A stretch of 33,925 nucleotides of DNA from Planctomycetales bacterium (GCA_022614695.1 JAKEIC010000209.1:1-33925), one strand, 5' to 3'. Shown: positions 24,057-30,627, counted from the first letter of the stretch. Program-made: numbers and translations. Notes: generated from the sequence alone by a model not told the origin.

Positions 24057-24462
24057 CCGCCGCGGGCTCCTTCGGCGCCGTCGCCTCCTCCTCGCGCCAC
24101 TCGAGGCGGAAGCGCTCCTTCGTCCCCAGCACGATCTCGCGCGGACGGGCGGCGAGGTCGGTGAGGGTCACCTTGTCGAACTTCTGGCCCTCCATGAGCG
24201 TCCCGTTGGCGCCCAGGTTCTCCAGCTCGACGTGCCCGGGCCCCTCGACGCTCACCTGGAGGTGCTGGCGGGAGACGGTCTGGAAGTGCTTGTTGCGGTC
24301 GCGCTCCTCGGGGTCGAGCGACAGGTAGCGCAGGCACTTCCGGAGCGAGATGTCGCACGAGCGGCTCCGGCCGATCACGACCTGAGCCCCCGGCGCGACG
24401 CGGAAGATCTCGCCCTCCACCATCCCGTCCACCCCGACCAGCACGAGGGATCCGCTCGGCAT
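24046..24462 (-). CDS. FHA-domain protein
   Basis: 138 residues, nearly all one forkhead-associated domain, which binds phosphothreonine. Key residues are present: Gly31-Arg32 (VVIGRSRSCDISL), Ser64-x-x-His67 (VSRQH) and Asn86-Gly87 (GANGTLMEG). An extra charged loop of about 15 residues (44-60, SLDPEERDRNKHF) separates the GR strand from the S-x-x-H strand. The C-terminal tail is Ala/Glu-rich. It is a plausible reader of Ser/Thr kinase signals, such as those of the kinase at 2609 (inference). The ATG at 24462 has GGAGGG about 8 nt upstream. It overlaps the end of the convergent propeller gene by 11 bp and is divergent from the zinc ribbon gene. Confidence 0.88.
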   Translation of the reverse strand: MPSGSLVLVGVDGMVEGEIFRVAPGAQVVIGRSRSCDISLRKCLRYLSLDPEERDRNKHFQTVSRQHLQVSVEGPGHVELENLGANGTLMEGQKFDKVTLTDLAARPREIVLGTKERFRLEWREEEATAPKEPAAASA

Positions 24463-24481
24463 GCGCGCACCCTCCGGCCCG

Positions 24482-24487
24482 AGGATA
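24482..24487 (-). promoter_or_regulatory. TATCCT -10-like box of the FHA gene
   Basis: TATCCT on the minus strand, 19 nt before ATG 24462, with a GGAGGG ribosome site between. No convincing -35. Confidence 0.3.
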
Positions 24488-24525
24488 CCAACAGAGGGCC
24501 GGACAGAAAAGTCCTAGGGCCCGCG

Positions 24526-24542
24526 ACCACGCGTGGTATACT
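24526..24542 (+). promoter_or_regulatory. TATACT -10 box with abutting 12-bp palindrome
   Basis: ACCACGCGTGGT (24526-24537) is a perfect 12-bp palindrome whose last base is the first base of TATACT (24537-24542). This arrangement looks like an operator at a promoter reading into the zinc ribbon gene (leader about 45-50 nt). No obvious -35, as expected for some regulated promoters. Confidence 0.4.
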
Positions 24543-24594
24543 CCCGCGCCGTTCTACGATCCTCGGCGCGTCGCTCAACTCCCGGAGGCTCCGC

Positions 24595-24801
24595 GTGAAG
24601 ACGACTCTGAAGTCCCGCCCGGCCCCGCGCGCCCGGACCTCCGCCAAGCCCTCCTGCGAGGAGTGCGGGAAGGCGATGGAGCGCGAGAACACAGCCCGCG
24701 TCCGCGAGACGCTCTTCCTCCTCTGGAAGTGCCCCTGCGGCCACCAGATGCTGGAGCGCCGCCCGCTCGTCGAGTCCCCGGTCGTTCAGGCCGAGGACTA
24801 G
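24595..24801 (+). CDS. Small zinc-ribbon protein
   Basis: 68 residues. Cys21-x-x-Cys24 (CEECGK) and Cys46-x-Cys48 (KCPCGH) form a likely four-cysteine zinc site; the N-terminus is basic (KTTLKSRPAPRARTSAK), so RNA or DNA contact is possible. No named family. GTG at 24595 has a clean GGAGG site 6 nt upstream (24584-24588), which decides the start; the frame itself is open further back. The TAG stop shares the palindrome CTAG (24798-24801) with the stop of the convergent NAD-kinase-like gene. Confidence 0.7.
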   Translation: MKTTLKSRPAPRARTSAKPSCEECGKAMERENTARVRETLFLLWKCPCGHQMLERRPLVESPVVQAED

Positions 24802-25691
24802 GTCCTCCAGGGGAGCGTCCGCCGCCGGGGGTCCAGCCCGAGGATCCGGAGCGGCGGGGCGCCGGCGTGGAATCGCACCCGGGCGCCGGGTTCCAGCCGG
24901 ATCGCGCGGTGCTGGCCGTCCACGAAGAGGGCGGCCCCGCGGGCGAGGACGAGGATCTCGATCGCCCCCGGCGCGGCGCGGCCGCCGAGGAGCCGCGGCG
25001 CGGGACCGAGACCGCGGAAGGGCTCCCGGACCGCGTAGGAGAGGTCCCGCGAGGCGAGCGGGAGGATCGGCCCCCCGGCGGAGCGCGCGCCTCCCGTGGA
25101 CCCCGGCCCCGTCGCGACCCAGAGCCCTGAAGACCGCTGCTCCTCGCTCCGGGTCCCGACGCGCAGGCGGTAGCGCGTCATCCCGGCCGGGTTCTGGTGG
25201 CCGAGGAGGACGTCGTTCAGGACGGCCCACCGCAGCGGGCGGCCCTCCACGACGACCCGGACGCGGGGGAGCGGGACGGGCGCGAGGCGTCCGGCCCGCC
25301 AGGCGGCGAGCCTCTCGCGCACGTTCGTCTGGTCGGCCCCGGCGAAGATCCCGAGGGAGCGCCGGGGGTCCGAGTTGACGGCGAGGACGCGAGCCTCCTC
25401 GTCGTCGCCCCCCCGGAGCCATCCGGCCGCCTCGAGGAGAGTCCCGTCCCCCCCGACGGTCACCACGAGCGGCGCGCGGATCGGCGCGCGGAGCCGGCCC
25501 CGGTAGACGCTGCGAACCCGGAACCCCTCGGCCCGGAGCGCGGTGAGCGTCGCCGCGAGGGCCTCCCGGTGCGCCGCGTCGCTCTCGAGGAGCCCTCGCC
25601 GTGCGTCCGCGGGGATCGCCCGCCACCACGATCCCCGGGGCCCTCCCGAGAGCGCCAGTGCGGTCTTCTTGTAGACGAGGACGGCGTTCAT
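24798..25691 (-). CDS. NAD kinase-like (ATP-NAD kinase superfamily) protein
   Basis: 297 residues. The hallmark GGDGT is at 80-84 (VVTVGGDGTLLEAA). Further on, AVLNDVLLGHQNPAGMTRYRL corresponds to the NDV/NE substrate-binding region, and SSGLWVATGPGSTGGARSAGG to the glycine-rich ATPTGSTAY-like stretch, here altered. The C-terminal half is the beta-sandwich of the family. Overall it resembles the divergent NAD kinases of the mitochondrial NADK2 type more than classical bacterial NadK. It would make NADP by phosphorylating NAD, but the altered motif leaves another lipid or nucleotide kinase role open. ATG at 25691 lies in the edge of the hairpin cluster; the frame remains open upstream (to 25754), but that part encodes repeat sequence. 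Confidence 0.75.
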   Translation of the reverse strand: MNAVLVYKKTALALSGGPRGSWWRAIPADARRGLLESDAAHREALAATLTALRAEGFRVRSVYRGRLRAPIRAPLVVTVGGDGTLLEAAGWLRGGDDEEARVLAVNSDPRRSLGIFAGADQTNVRERLAAWRAGRLAPVPLPRVRVVVEGRPLRWAVLNDVLLGHQNPAGMTRYRLRVGTRSEEQRSSGLWVATGPGSTGGARSAGGPILPLASRDLSYAVREPFRGLGPAPRLLGGRAAPGAIEILVLARGAALFVDGQHRAIRLEPGARVRFHAGAPPLRILGLDPRRRTLPWRT

Positions 25692-25694
25692 CGG

Positions 25695-25848
25695 GCTAGC
25701 TCGCATCATTCGCGCGGCGGCATGACCGGAGCGCGAATGACGCGAGCTAGTCATAGCGGCATGAGCTTCCGACCAGGGTGGGTCCTACGACTAGCTAGCC
25801 CGACGTGTTCGCGCGCTGTCTTTTCTCGCGCGCGAATGCGTCGGGCTA
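25695..25848. repeat. Two-hairpin intergenic repeat cluster (REP/BIME-like)
   Basis: Hairpin 1 has arms 25695-25715 and 25731-25751 (19 of 21 positions pair, 15-nt loop). Hairpin 2 has arms 25796-25816 and 25828-25848 (19 of 21, 11-nt loop with TCTTTTC). The four arms are related: each has TAGC-[CT]-CG at the outer end and ATTCGCGC or GTTCGCGC at the inner end. The cluster fills the gap between the methyltransferase and NAD-kinase-like genes and includes the methyltransferase stop codon. It could act as a terminator or mRNA stabiliser, or be a mobile palindromic repeat. Confidence 0.7.
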
Positions 25849-26568
25849 TGGCTTCCCGTTCTCGTCGCGCCCGTTCCCCGCGTGACCGTTCCCCCCGTGG
25901 CCGTTCCCGCCGTGGCCGTTCCCGCCCCCCGGCCTCGGACGCGCGTAGACGACGCTCACGAGGTCGTGCGGCCGGAGCTTCCTCACGCCGCCGATGTCGA
26001 ACCCGGCGCGGTCGAACAGGCCATCCAGCTTCATGTCGGCCCGCCACCCGATCCGGCAGGTGAGCGGCGAGATCACCCGCTCGATCCGCGAGATCCAGGC
26101 ATTCTCGCTCGCGAAGTGGTTCATGATCACCAGCGTCCCCCCTGGCGCCGTCACCTCCCGGACCGCGCGCAGGACCGCGAGCGGGTCGGGGACGACCGAG
26201 AGCACGTAGGCCGCGACCACGCAGTCGAACGACGCCGGCGTGAAGTGGCGGACCAGGTCCGCCGCGTCGAGGAGCCGGAGTGAGACGTTGGCGAGCCGGA
26301 GCCGCCGGACCCGGGACTCGGCGACCGCGAGCATCTCCGGCGCGATGTCTATCCCGACGACCGAGCAGTCGCGGGGGTAGCAGGGCAGGGCGAGCCCCGT
26401 ACCGACGCCGATCTCCAGGACCCGGGCCCCCGGCCGGATCGGGAGAGTCGCGAGGACGCGCCTCTGCCGGGAGAGGGTGTAGCGCTTGAAGAGGACGTCG
26501 TAGGCCCGTGCCAGTCGCGTGTAGAGGATCCCCGAGCCCGGGTTATAGAACGGTCGGTCCAAGTCCAC
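25846..26568 (-). CDS. Class I SAM-dependent methyltransferase with Gly-Asn-Gly-His repeat tail
   Basis: 240 residues. Motif I VLEIGVGTGLAL (50-61), acidic GIDIAPEML (72-80), LLDAADLV, FDCVVAAYVLSVV and APGGTLVIMNHF give a complete methyltransferase fold of the UbiE/phosphatidylethanolamine N-methyltransferase type; MNHFASEN and the C-terminal hydrophobic part favour a lipid substrate (inference). The last 35 residues are low complexity: GGNGH repeated about three times and degenerating to AGNGRDENGKP, encoded by 15-bp repeats (about 25862-25930). Codon 1 is uncertain: GTG at 26568 directly abuts GAGGAG, while TTG at 26562 sits 5 nt after it and would be better placed. The stop lies in hairpin 2 of the repeat cluster. 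Confidence 0.87.
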   Translation of the reverse strand: MDLDRPFYNPGSGILYTRLARAYDVLFKRYTLSRQRRVLATLPIRPGARVLEIGVGTGLALPCYPRDCSVVGIDIAPEMLAVAESRVRRLRLANVSLRLLDAADLVRHFTPASFDCVVAAYVLSVVPDPLAVLRAVREVTAPGGTLVIMNHFASENAWISRIERVISPLTCRIGWRADMKLDGLFDRAGFDIGGVRKLRPHDLVSVVYARPRPGGGNGHGGNGHGGNGHAGNGRDENGKP

Positions 26569-26649
26569 TCCTCGGAGACTCCCCGGAGCGCCACCCCATC
26601 CACGCCCGACCCGAGGGGGGCGGTACGCTACCCGAGCGGCCGCGGGGCG

Positions 26650-27336
26650 TCAACCGCCAGACGGCTTCCCCGGAGGCCCCTCCAGGATCTCCCGGCCGGA
26701 GCGACCCCCGGACTCCCCCCTCCCCCCGAGGATCTGCCGGGTGCCCCCCTTCTCGCGGTAGACGATCTCCTCGCGGTCGGTCTTGAGCGTCAGGTCGCGG
26801 GTGTCCTCTTGCACGCGGGCGCTCGGCAGGAGGATGTGGTCGAGTCGCAGCATCACCTCCAGGCTGCCCCGCGACTCGGGGGGGGTGAACAGGTAGTCGT
26901 TCACGCTGAAATAGCGCCCCGGCGACGTCGCGTCGAAACCCTCGATCACCGGCCAGGCGATGCACTTGCCCTCCAGCCACTCGGCGAGGAAGTAGCTCTT
27001 GAGCTCCTGCTTCGTGAGCCCGTCCCGGATGCCGAAGAGGGCATCCGAGAGGTGCACGGAGTCCACCGGGATGATGTGCTTGCGGAACAGCCTGTAGACC
27101 AGGAGTCCGACGGCCCAGCCCACATCGGCGTGGGGGATGCAGTGGAACGTGTCGGTTCCCGAGGGATCCCGGGCGATGTAGTACGCCCGGTAGGTTCCCA
27201 CCCACTTCCCGGTTCCTTGGATGGCCCGCTTCTCGACCCGCTCGATGAACCGGGTCTCCGAGGCGGTTCGCAGCGCGGACTTCGCGTCCGCGACCTCGAG
27301 GAAGTCGAGCAGGGGGTGGCGACCTGTGGCAGGCAA
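26650..27336 (-). CDS. Conserved-looking protein of unknown function
   Basis: 228 residues, not recognised. The composition is protein-like (varied residues, aromatic content, low Ala/Arg/Pro bias). Segments such as GTYRAYYIARDPSGTDTFHCIPHADVGWAVGLLVYRLF, TKQELKSYFLAEWLEGK and VNDYLFTPPESRGSLEVMLRLDHILLP suggest a mixed alpha/beta domain over residues 1-185; the tail (about 200-228) is Gly/Arg-rich and disordered. No signal peptide. Start: TTG at 27336 is the first possible codon, six codons after an in-frame TAG, and lies 12 nt after a good -10 box. It faces away from the small gene at 27651 across the regulatory gap, and is followed by the methyltransferase gene on the same strand (81 bp). 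Confidence 0.65.
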   Translation of the reverse strand: MPATGRHPLLDFLEVADAKSALRTASETRFIERVEKRAIQGTGKWVGTYRAYYIARDPSGTDTFHCIPHADVGWAVGLLVYRLFRKHIIPVDSVHLSDALFGIRDGLTKQELKSYFLAEWLEGKCIAWPVIEGFDATSPGRYFSVNDYLFTPPESRGSLEVMLRLDHILLPSARVQEDTRDLTLKTDREEIVYREKGGTRQILGGRGESGGRSGREILEGPPGKPSGG

Positions 27337-27348
27337 GCGATCACTTCG

Positions 27349-27378
27349 ATTCTAGCGAGGCGGGAGGTGCGAGTCACA
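27349..27378 (-). promoter_or_regulatory. Promoter for the gene at 27336
   Basis: Minus strand TGTGAC (27378-27373), 18-bp spacer, TAGAAT (27354-27349). The TTG start lies 12 nt after the -10, leaving a leader of only about 6 nt. Confidence 0.45.
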
Positions 27379-27502
27379 GTGGATACTGGCCAAATCCCGC
27401 AACCTCTTGTTCCGAAGCTGGTTGCAACCCTGAAACCTCATCCAGTTCCTCCTGAGACCCGACACGGGCACAAGAATGGAATCCGGTTGAAAGTCGGGGA
27501 AT

Positions 27503-27537
27503 AACCTCTTGACACCCTGGTTAGAGGTTGGTAGCAT
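27503..27537 (+). promoter_or_regulatory. Consensus sigma-70 promoter with overlapping operator-like dyad
   Basis: TTGACA (27509-27514), 17-bp spacer, TAGCAT (27532-27537). The half-sites AACCTCT (27503-27509) and AGAGGTT (27523-27529) form a dyad over the -35 and spacer, as repressor operators often do. A further direct copy of AACCTCTTG is at 27401-27409. It drives rightward into the leader and the gene at 27651. Confidence 0.6.
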
Positions 27538-27544
27538 TTGCGGG

Positions 27545-27650
27545 CCCACTTGGAGGCGAACGGGGATCGAGACAGCGGGCAGTCCCGACCCCAACCGGAG
27601 ACGCATCTTCGGGTTGCGGCCGAGGGGAAACGCCCGAGAAGGGCACTAGC
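27545..27650 (+). other. Structured 5' leader of the gene at 27651
   Basis: From the predicted start point (about 27545) the transcript can form a hairpin at 27562-27592 (GGGG-A-TCG paired with CGA-CCCC, then GAC/GTC), a second at 27592-27616 (CAACC-GGAGA with TCTTC-G-GGTTG, loop CGCA), and a weak GGG/CCC hairpin near 27624-27635. No known riboswitch class is recognised. The rest of the 27337-27544 stretch holds only the two promoters; its lower GC and lack of codon bias argue against a gene. Confidence 0.4.
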
Positions 27651-27944
27651 GTGGCGGCTCTCGCGATGGCAAGGCGACACAAGGCGATAGACCGGAGCGG
27701 GCCCGGAGCCCACGAGGAGAGACTGGTCCCGCGGATCGCGGGATCGGCGGCCCGCAGCGTCGAGGCCACCCGTCCCCCCGACGACGTGACCCGGATGAAG
27801 GGATTCCGCGTCGAGTACTGCCACATCAACGACGAGTTCGTCGCCACGATCAAGGACACGGACTTCATGGAGGCCGCCAAGAGCATGGACAAGGCGATCG
27901 AGAAGCTGAACCGCCTCGTCCGTCGCGGGGTCCGGATCTCGTAG
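27651..27944 (+). CDS. Small protein of unknown function
   Basis: 97 residues from GTG 27651 (AGAAGGG-type site about 8 nt upstream), 92 from ATG 27666, or only 49 from ATG 27795. The last 50 residues (KGFRVEYCHINDEFVATIKDTDFMEAAKSMDKAIEKLNRLVRRGVRIS) look like a real small domain: a beta segment followed by an amphipathic helix with a basic end. The first 45 residues are Arg/Ala-rich and less convincing. No family recognised. The consensus promoter and structured leader upstream suggest strong, regulated expression. A hairpin terminator follows its stop. Confidence 0.6.
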   Translation: MAALAMARRHKAIDRSGPGAHEERLVPRIAGSAARSVEATRPPDDVTRMKGFRVEYCHINDEFVATIKDTDFMEAAKSMDKAIEKLNRLVRRGVRIS

Positions 27945-27967
27945 AGGCCCGGATAGGATCCCGCGCC

Positions 27968-27991
27968 GACCCCCGGAACCCGCCGGGGGTC
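27968..27991 (+). terminator. Hairpin terminator after the gene at 27651
   Basis: GACCCCCGG (27968-27976), loop AACCCG, CCGGGGGTC (27983-27991): a perfect 9-bp stem, followed by GCGGTGTTT with a short T-run. It is probably a factor-independent terminator, or an attenuator in front of the Spy-like gene. Confidence 0.65.
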
Positions 27992-28020
27992 GCGGTGTTT
28001 AACGGCCCCGGAGGCGAAAC

Positions 28021-29109
28021 ATGCGAACGATCGTGGCAGCGGCGATGGGAATGGTGACGGGGTTGGCGTTCGGCGCCGGGCCGGTACTCGCCCAGGACCG
28101 GGCCGAGGAGCGGGCTCGCCGGCAGGCCGAGCAGATCGTGCAGACCCTCACGGACAGGCTCGCCCTCACCGCCGAGCAGGCCCTCAAGGTCCGCGAGATC
28201 GTCACGGCCTCGGACAAGCAGTCCCAAGACCTCCGTGCCGAGGTGGACCAGAAGGTCTCGGCGCTGCAGACCGAGTCCGAGGGCAAGGTGCGCGAGATCC
28301 TCACCGAGGAGCAGAAGCCCAAGTTCGAGGAGGTCATGGCGGAGGTCCGGCAGAACCGCGACCGGCGCCGGCAGGCCGGCCCCGGGGGGGCCCCCGGGAT
28401 GCCCGAGGGGGGCGCCCGCGGCGACCGGGGGGGCCCCATCGGGTTGTCCCCCGACGAGCTGGCGGAGAAGCTGAAGCTCACCGAGGACCAGAAGCCCCAG
28501 GTGCAGGCGGCCGTGCAGGACCTCAGGAAGGGCCTGCGCGACGCGCTCCAGGGGGGGGGTCAGATGGACCCGCAGGCCCGCGTGAAGGCAGTGCAGGACG
28601 CCATGGCAGCCCTCAAGGACCGCCTCGGCGCCGTCCTCACCGCCGACCAGAAGCCGCTCCTGGACCAGCTCCTGGAGGAGGGCCGGGGCCGGTTCGGCCG
28701 CCGCCTCCGGGAAGGCGCCGCGGGGCGGCCGGGCGGGCCCGAGCGCGGCCGTCCGGAGGGCGGGGGCCCTCGTGACCCGGCGGCGAGGGCGGAGAATCGG
28801 CTCCAGACGATCCTCACCGATCTCAAGCTCACCGAGGACGAGTCCCTCATCCTCCGGCCCAAGATCGAGGCGATACTCAGGCTCGCGGGGGAGATGCGGA
28901 CGGCGGCCGACGACGAGGTGAAGGCGCTCGAGACCGCCGTGCAGGCCGACCCCCAGCCCGCCTCCGAGGAGATCAAGTCCAAGATGGAAGCGCTCCGCAA
29001 GGCGCGGGCGGAACAGGACGTGAAGCGGACGGAGCTGGAGAAGGAGCTGCGGGATCTCGTCACCCTGCGCCAGGAGGCCATGCTCCTGCTGCACCGGGTG
29101 CTGCGCTAG
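28021..29109 (+). CDS. Periplasmic Spy/CpxP-like helical protein with LTxxQ repeats
   Basis: 362 residues. A Sec signal peptide is clear (MRTIVAAAMGMVTGLAFGAGPVLAQ, cleavage about after residue 24). Mature protein: alternating long charged helices with repeated L-T-x-[ED]-Q motifs (LALTAEQALKVREIV, LTEEQKPKFEEVM, LKLTEDQKPQVQAAV, LTADQKPLLDQLL, LKLTEDESLIL), separated by Gly/Arg/Pro-rich linkers (about 115-140 and 230-258). LTxxQ repeats are typical of Spy, CpxP and related periplasmic chaperone or metal-sensing proteins, though this one is about twice as long and seems to hold two such domains. GGAGG 6 nt before ATG 28021 fixes the start. The stop shares CTAG (29106-29109) with the convergent gene. 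Confidence 0.8.
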   Translation: MRTIVAAAMGMVTGLAFGAGPVLAQDRAEERARRQAEQIVQTLTDRLALTAEQALKVREIVTASDKQSQDLRAEVDQKVSALQTESEGKVREILTEEQKPKFEEVMAEVRQNRDRRRQAGPGGAPGMPEGGARGDRGGPIGLSPDELAEKLKLTEDQKPQVQAAVQDLRKGLRDALQGGGQMDPQARVKAVQDAMAALKDRLGAVLTADQKPLLDQLLEEGRGRFGRRLREGAAGRPGGPERGRPEGGGPRDPAARAENRLQTILTDLKLTEDESLILRPKIEAILRLAGEMRTAADDEVKALETAVQADPQPASEEIKSKMEALRKARAEQDVKRTELEKELRDLVTLRQEAMLLLHRVLR

Positions 29110-29423
29110 AAGAGCCCCCGGAGCCCGCGAACCGCGGAATCGAAGCTCCCGGGCGTGAGGATCGCCAGGGCCGCGGCTCCGAGGAGCGCGAAGAGCATCC
29201 CGAGGGCGAACCCCCCGATGCCCGCCGGGGACTTCGCGGCCTCGATCGCGCGCTGGCGGGCCGAGCCGGCCGGCTGGGATCCCCCGCCTGGGGACGCCCG
29301 GAGCAGCTTGAGCACCTCGTCCGTGCAGCGGCCGCAGTAGCCGGGGATGGGCGACTTGTAGCCCGCCGGGACTTCCCGGCCGCACTTCACGCAGGGCTTG
29401 TTCAGGCCGAGCCCCGGAGGCAT
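29106..29423 (-). CDS. Zinc-ribbon plus single membrane helix protein
   Basis: 105 residues. Cys11-x-x-Cys14 (CVKCGREVPAGYK) and Cys30-x-x-Cys33 (YCGRCTDEVL) make a zinc ribbon. A Gly/Ser/Pro linker leads to one membrane helix (about 69-90, IGGFALGMLFALLGAAALAIL) and a short basic end. Likely an inner-membrane protein with the ribbon on the cytoplasmic side. ATG at 29423 overlaps the stop of the metallo-beta-lactamase gene by one base (TGATG), so they are coupled. No named family. Confidence 0.8.
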   Translation of the reverse strand: MPPGLGLNKPCVKCGREVPAGYKSPIPGYCGRCTDEVLKLLRASPGGGSQPAGSARQRAIEAAKSPAGIGGFALGMLFALLGAAALAILTPGSFDSAVRGLRGLF

Positions 29424-30310
29424 CAGAGCGCGACCTCCAGGCCCTCGCGCGCGCCGAGGCACTCGATCGTCGCCCCCTTTTGGCGGAGAGACTCCTGGAG
29501 GCGCTTCATCTGTGCGTCGAGGAAGTCGTCCGTGTGCAGGGGGTCGTGGTGGTAGATGGCGACGCGCCGCGCCCCGGCACGTCGCGCGGCCTCGGCCGCA
29601 TCGTCCATCGAGGAGTGGCCCCAGCCGAGCTTCTTCGAGTACTCCTCGGGGGTGTACTGCCCGTCCACGACCATCAGGTCGGCTCCCTGCGCGAACTTCG
29701 AGAGCCGGTCGTCCATATCCCGGACGTAGCGGTCGAGGCCCGAGTCCCCGGCCGACTTCTGGCGGCCGAGCAGCTCGCGGAAGGGCTCGGTGTCGCTCGA
29801 GTAGACGAATGTCTTGCCCTCGTGGCGCAGCCGGACGGACATCGAGAGCCCCGGGTGGTTCAAGTACTGGGTCGTGACCTCGACGGGCCCCACGCGGAAA
29901 CCCCCCTCCTCGAGGTCCACGAAGTGCAGGTCCGCGGACATCTCCTTGAGCTCCACCGGGAAGTAATCCTGGACCATCTGGTGCTCGAGGAGCTCCTGGA
30001 TCCCCTTCCGGCTGCCCTGGCTGCCGTAGACCGTAAGGCGATTCCCGGGGACGTAGGCGGGGGCGAAGAAGGGGAACCCCTGGATGTGGTCCCAGTGGGC
30101 GTGGCTGATCAGGAGGTGCGCCTCGACCGGCCCGCCCTGCTTGAGGAGGTGTACCCCCAGCTCGCGGATGCCGGTGCCGGCGTCGAGGATGAAGAGGACC
30201 CCGCCCGCCCGCACCTCCACGCAGGGCGTGTTGCCCCCGTAGCGGACCGTCGTGGGGCCGGGGGTCGGGATGCCGCCGCGGGTCCCCCAGAAGCGCACGG
30301 TGATGCCCAT
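29423..30310 (-). CDS. Metallo-beta-lactamase-fold hydrolase
   Basis: 295 residues. HAHWDH at 70-75 is the metal-binding H-x-H-x-D-H motif; further ligands are the His in TQYLNHPG, the Asp in YSSDTEP and the His in AIYHHDP. The N-terminus (VRFWGTRGGIPTPGPTTVRYGGNTPCVEV) and domain order fit the MBL group related to PhnP, RNase Z and cyclic-nucleotide phosphodiesterases. A phosphodiester substrate is therefore likely, identity unknown. ATG at 30310 begins directly before the first strand. A promoter with perfect TATAAT lies in the preceding gap, so it can be transcribed separately from comEC. It is coupled to the zinc ribbon-membrane gene downstream. Confidence 0.9.
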   Translation of the reverse strand: MGITVRFWGTRGGIPTPGPTTVRYGGNTPCVEVRAGGVLFILDAGTGIRELGVHLLKQGGPVEAHLLISHAHWDHIQGFPFFAPAYVPGNRLTVYGSQGSRKGIQELLEHQMVQDYFPVELKEMSADLHFVDLEEGGFRVGPVEVTTQYLNHPGLSMSVRLRHEGKTFVYSSDTEPFRELLGRQKSAGDSGLDRYVRDMDDRLSKFAQGADLMVVDGQYTPEEYSKKLGWGHSSMDDAAEAARRAGARRVAIYHHDPLHTDDFLDAQMKRLQESLRQKGATIECLGAREGLEVAL

Positions 30311-30359
30311 GCGGTCGGCGGCCTCCGCTCGCAAGAGGTCTTGGCGAGGAGTCGCCGGG

Positions 30360-30387
30360 ATTATAGGGAGGGGAAGAGGGGGGTCAA
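30360..30387 (-). promoter_or_regulatory. Sigma-70 promoter for the MBL hydrolase gene
   Basis: Minus strand TTGACC (30387-30382), 16-bp pyrimidine-rich spacer, TATAAT (30365-30360, perfect -10). The leader would be about 43 nt and includes a GGAGG site 11 nt before the ATG. Confidence 0.65.
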
Positions 30388-30396
30388 CACGCCCGG

Positions 30397-30588
30397 TCAG
30401 CCCCGGACCGGCCGCCCCACCGCGTCCACGAGGAACGTGAACGTCTCGTCGCAGCGCTGGCAGCGGCAGAGGCAGGAGATCACGTTGTCGCGCGGCACCT
30501 CGCGGCGGTAGACGGTGTAGCGGGTGAACTGGCAGAAGGGGCAGTGGACGGTCACGTCCGCGGTCAGCTCGGCGGGGGTCGGCGGCAT
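30397..30588 (-). CDS. Small Cys-rich zinc-ribbon protein
   Basis: 63 residues. Cys16-x-x-Cys19 (HCPFC) pairs with a cluster Cys39, Cys41, Cys43, Cys46 (SCLCRCQRCDETF), giving one zinc ribbon, possibly with extra ligands. The layout matches small transcription or translation-linked zinc ribbons, but no family is recognised. Start ATG 30588 is well supported by GGAGGT 7 nt upstream. It lies 39 bp after the comEC stop on the same strand and probably belongs to that transcript. Confidence 0.72.
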   Translation of the reverse strand: MPPTPAELTADVTVHCPFCQFTRYTVYRREVPRDNVISCLCRCQRCDETFTFLVDAVGRPVRG

Positions 30589-30627
30589 GGGAGTACCTCC
30601 CCGGGGCGAGGGCCCCTGGCATCCGTC

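Noticed and set aside
25695-25848. Two repeats with a spacer resembling a mini CRISPR
   Set aside because: Arms are inverted and paired as hairpins, with no third repeat and no cas genes.
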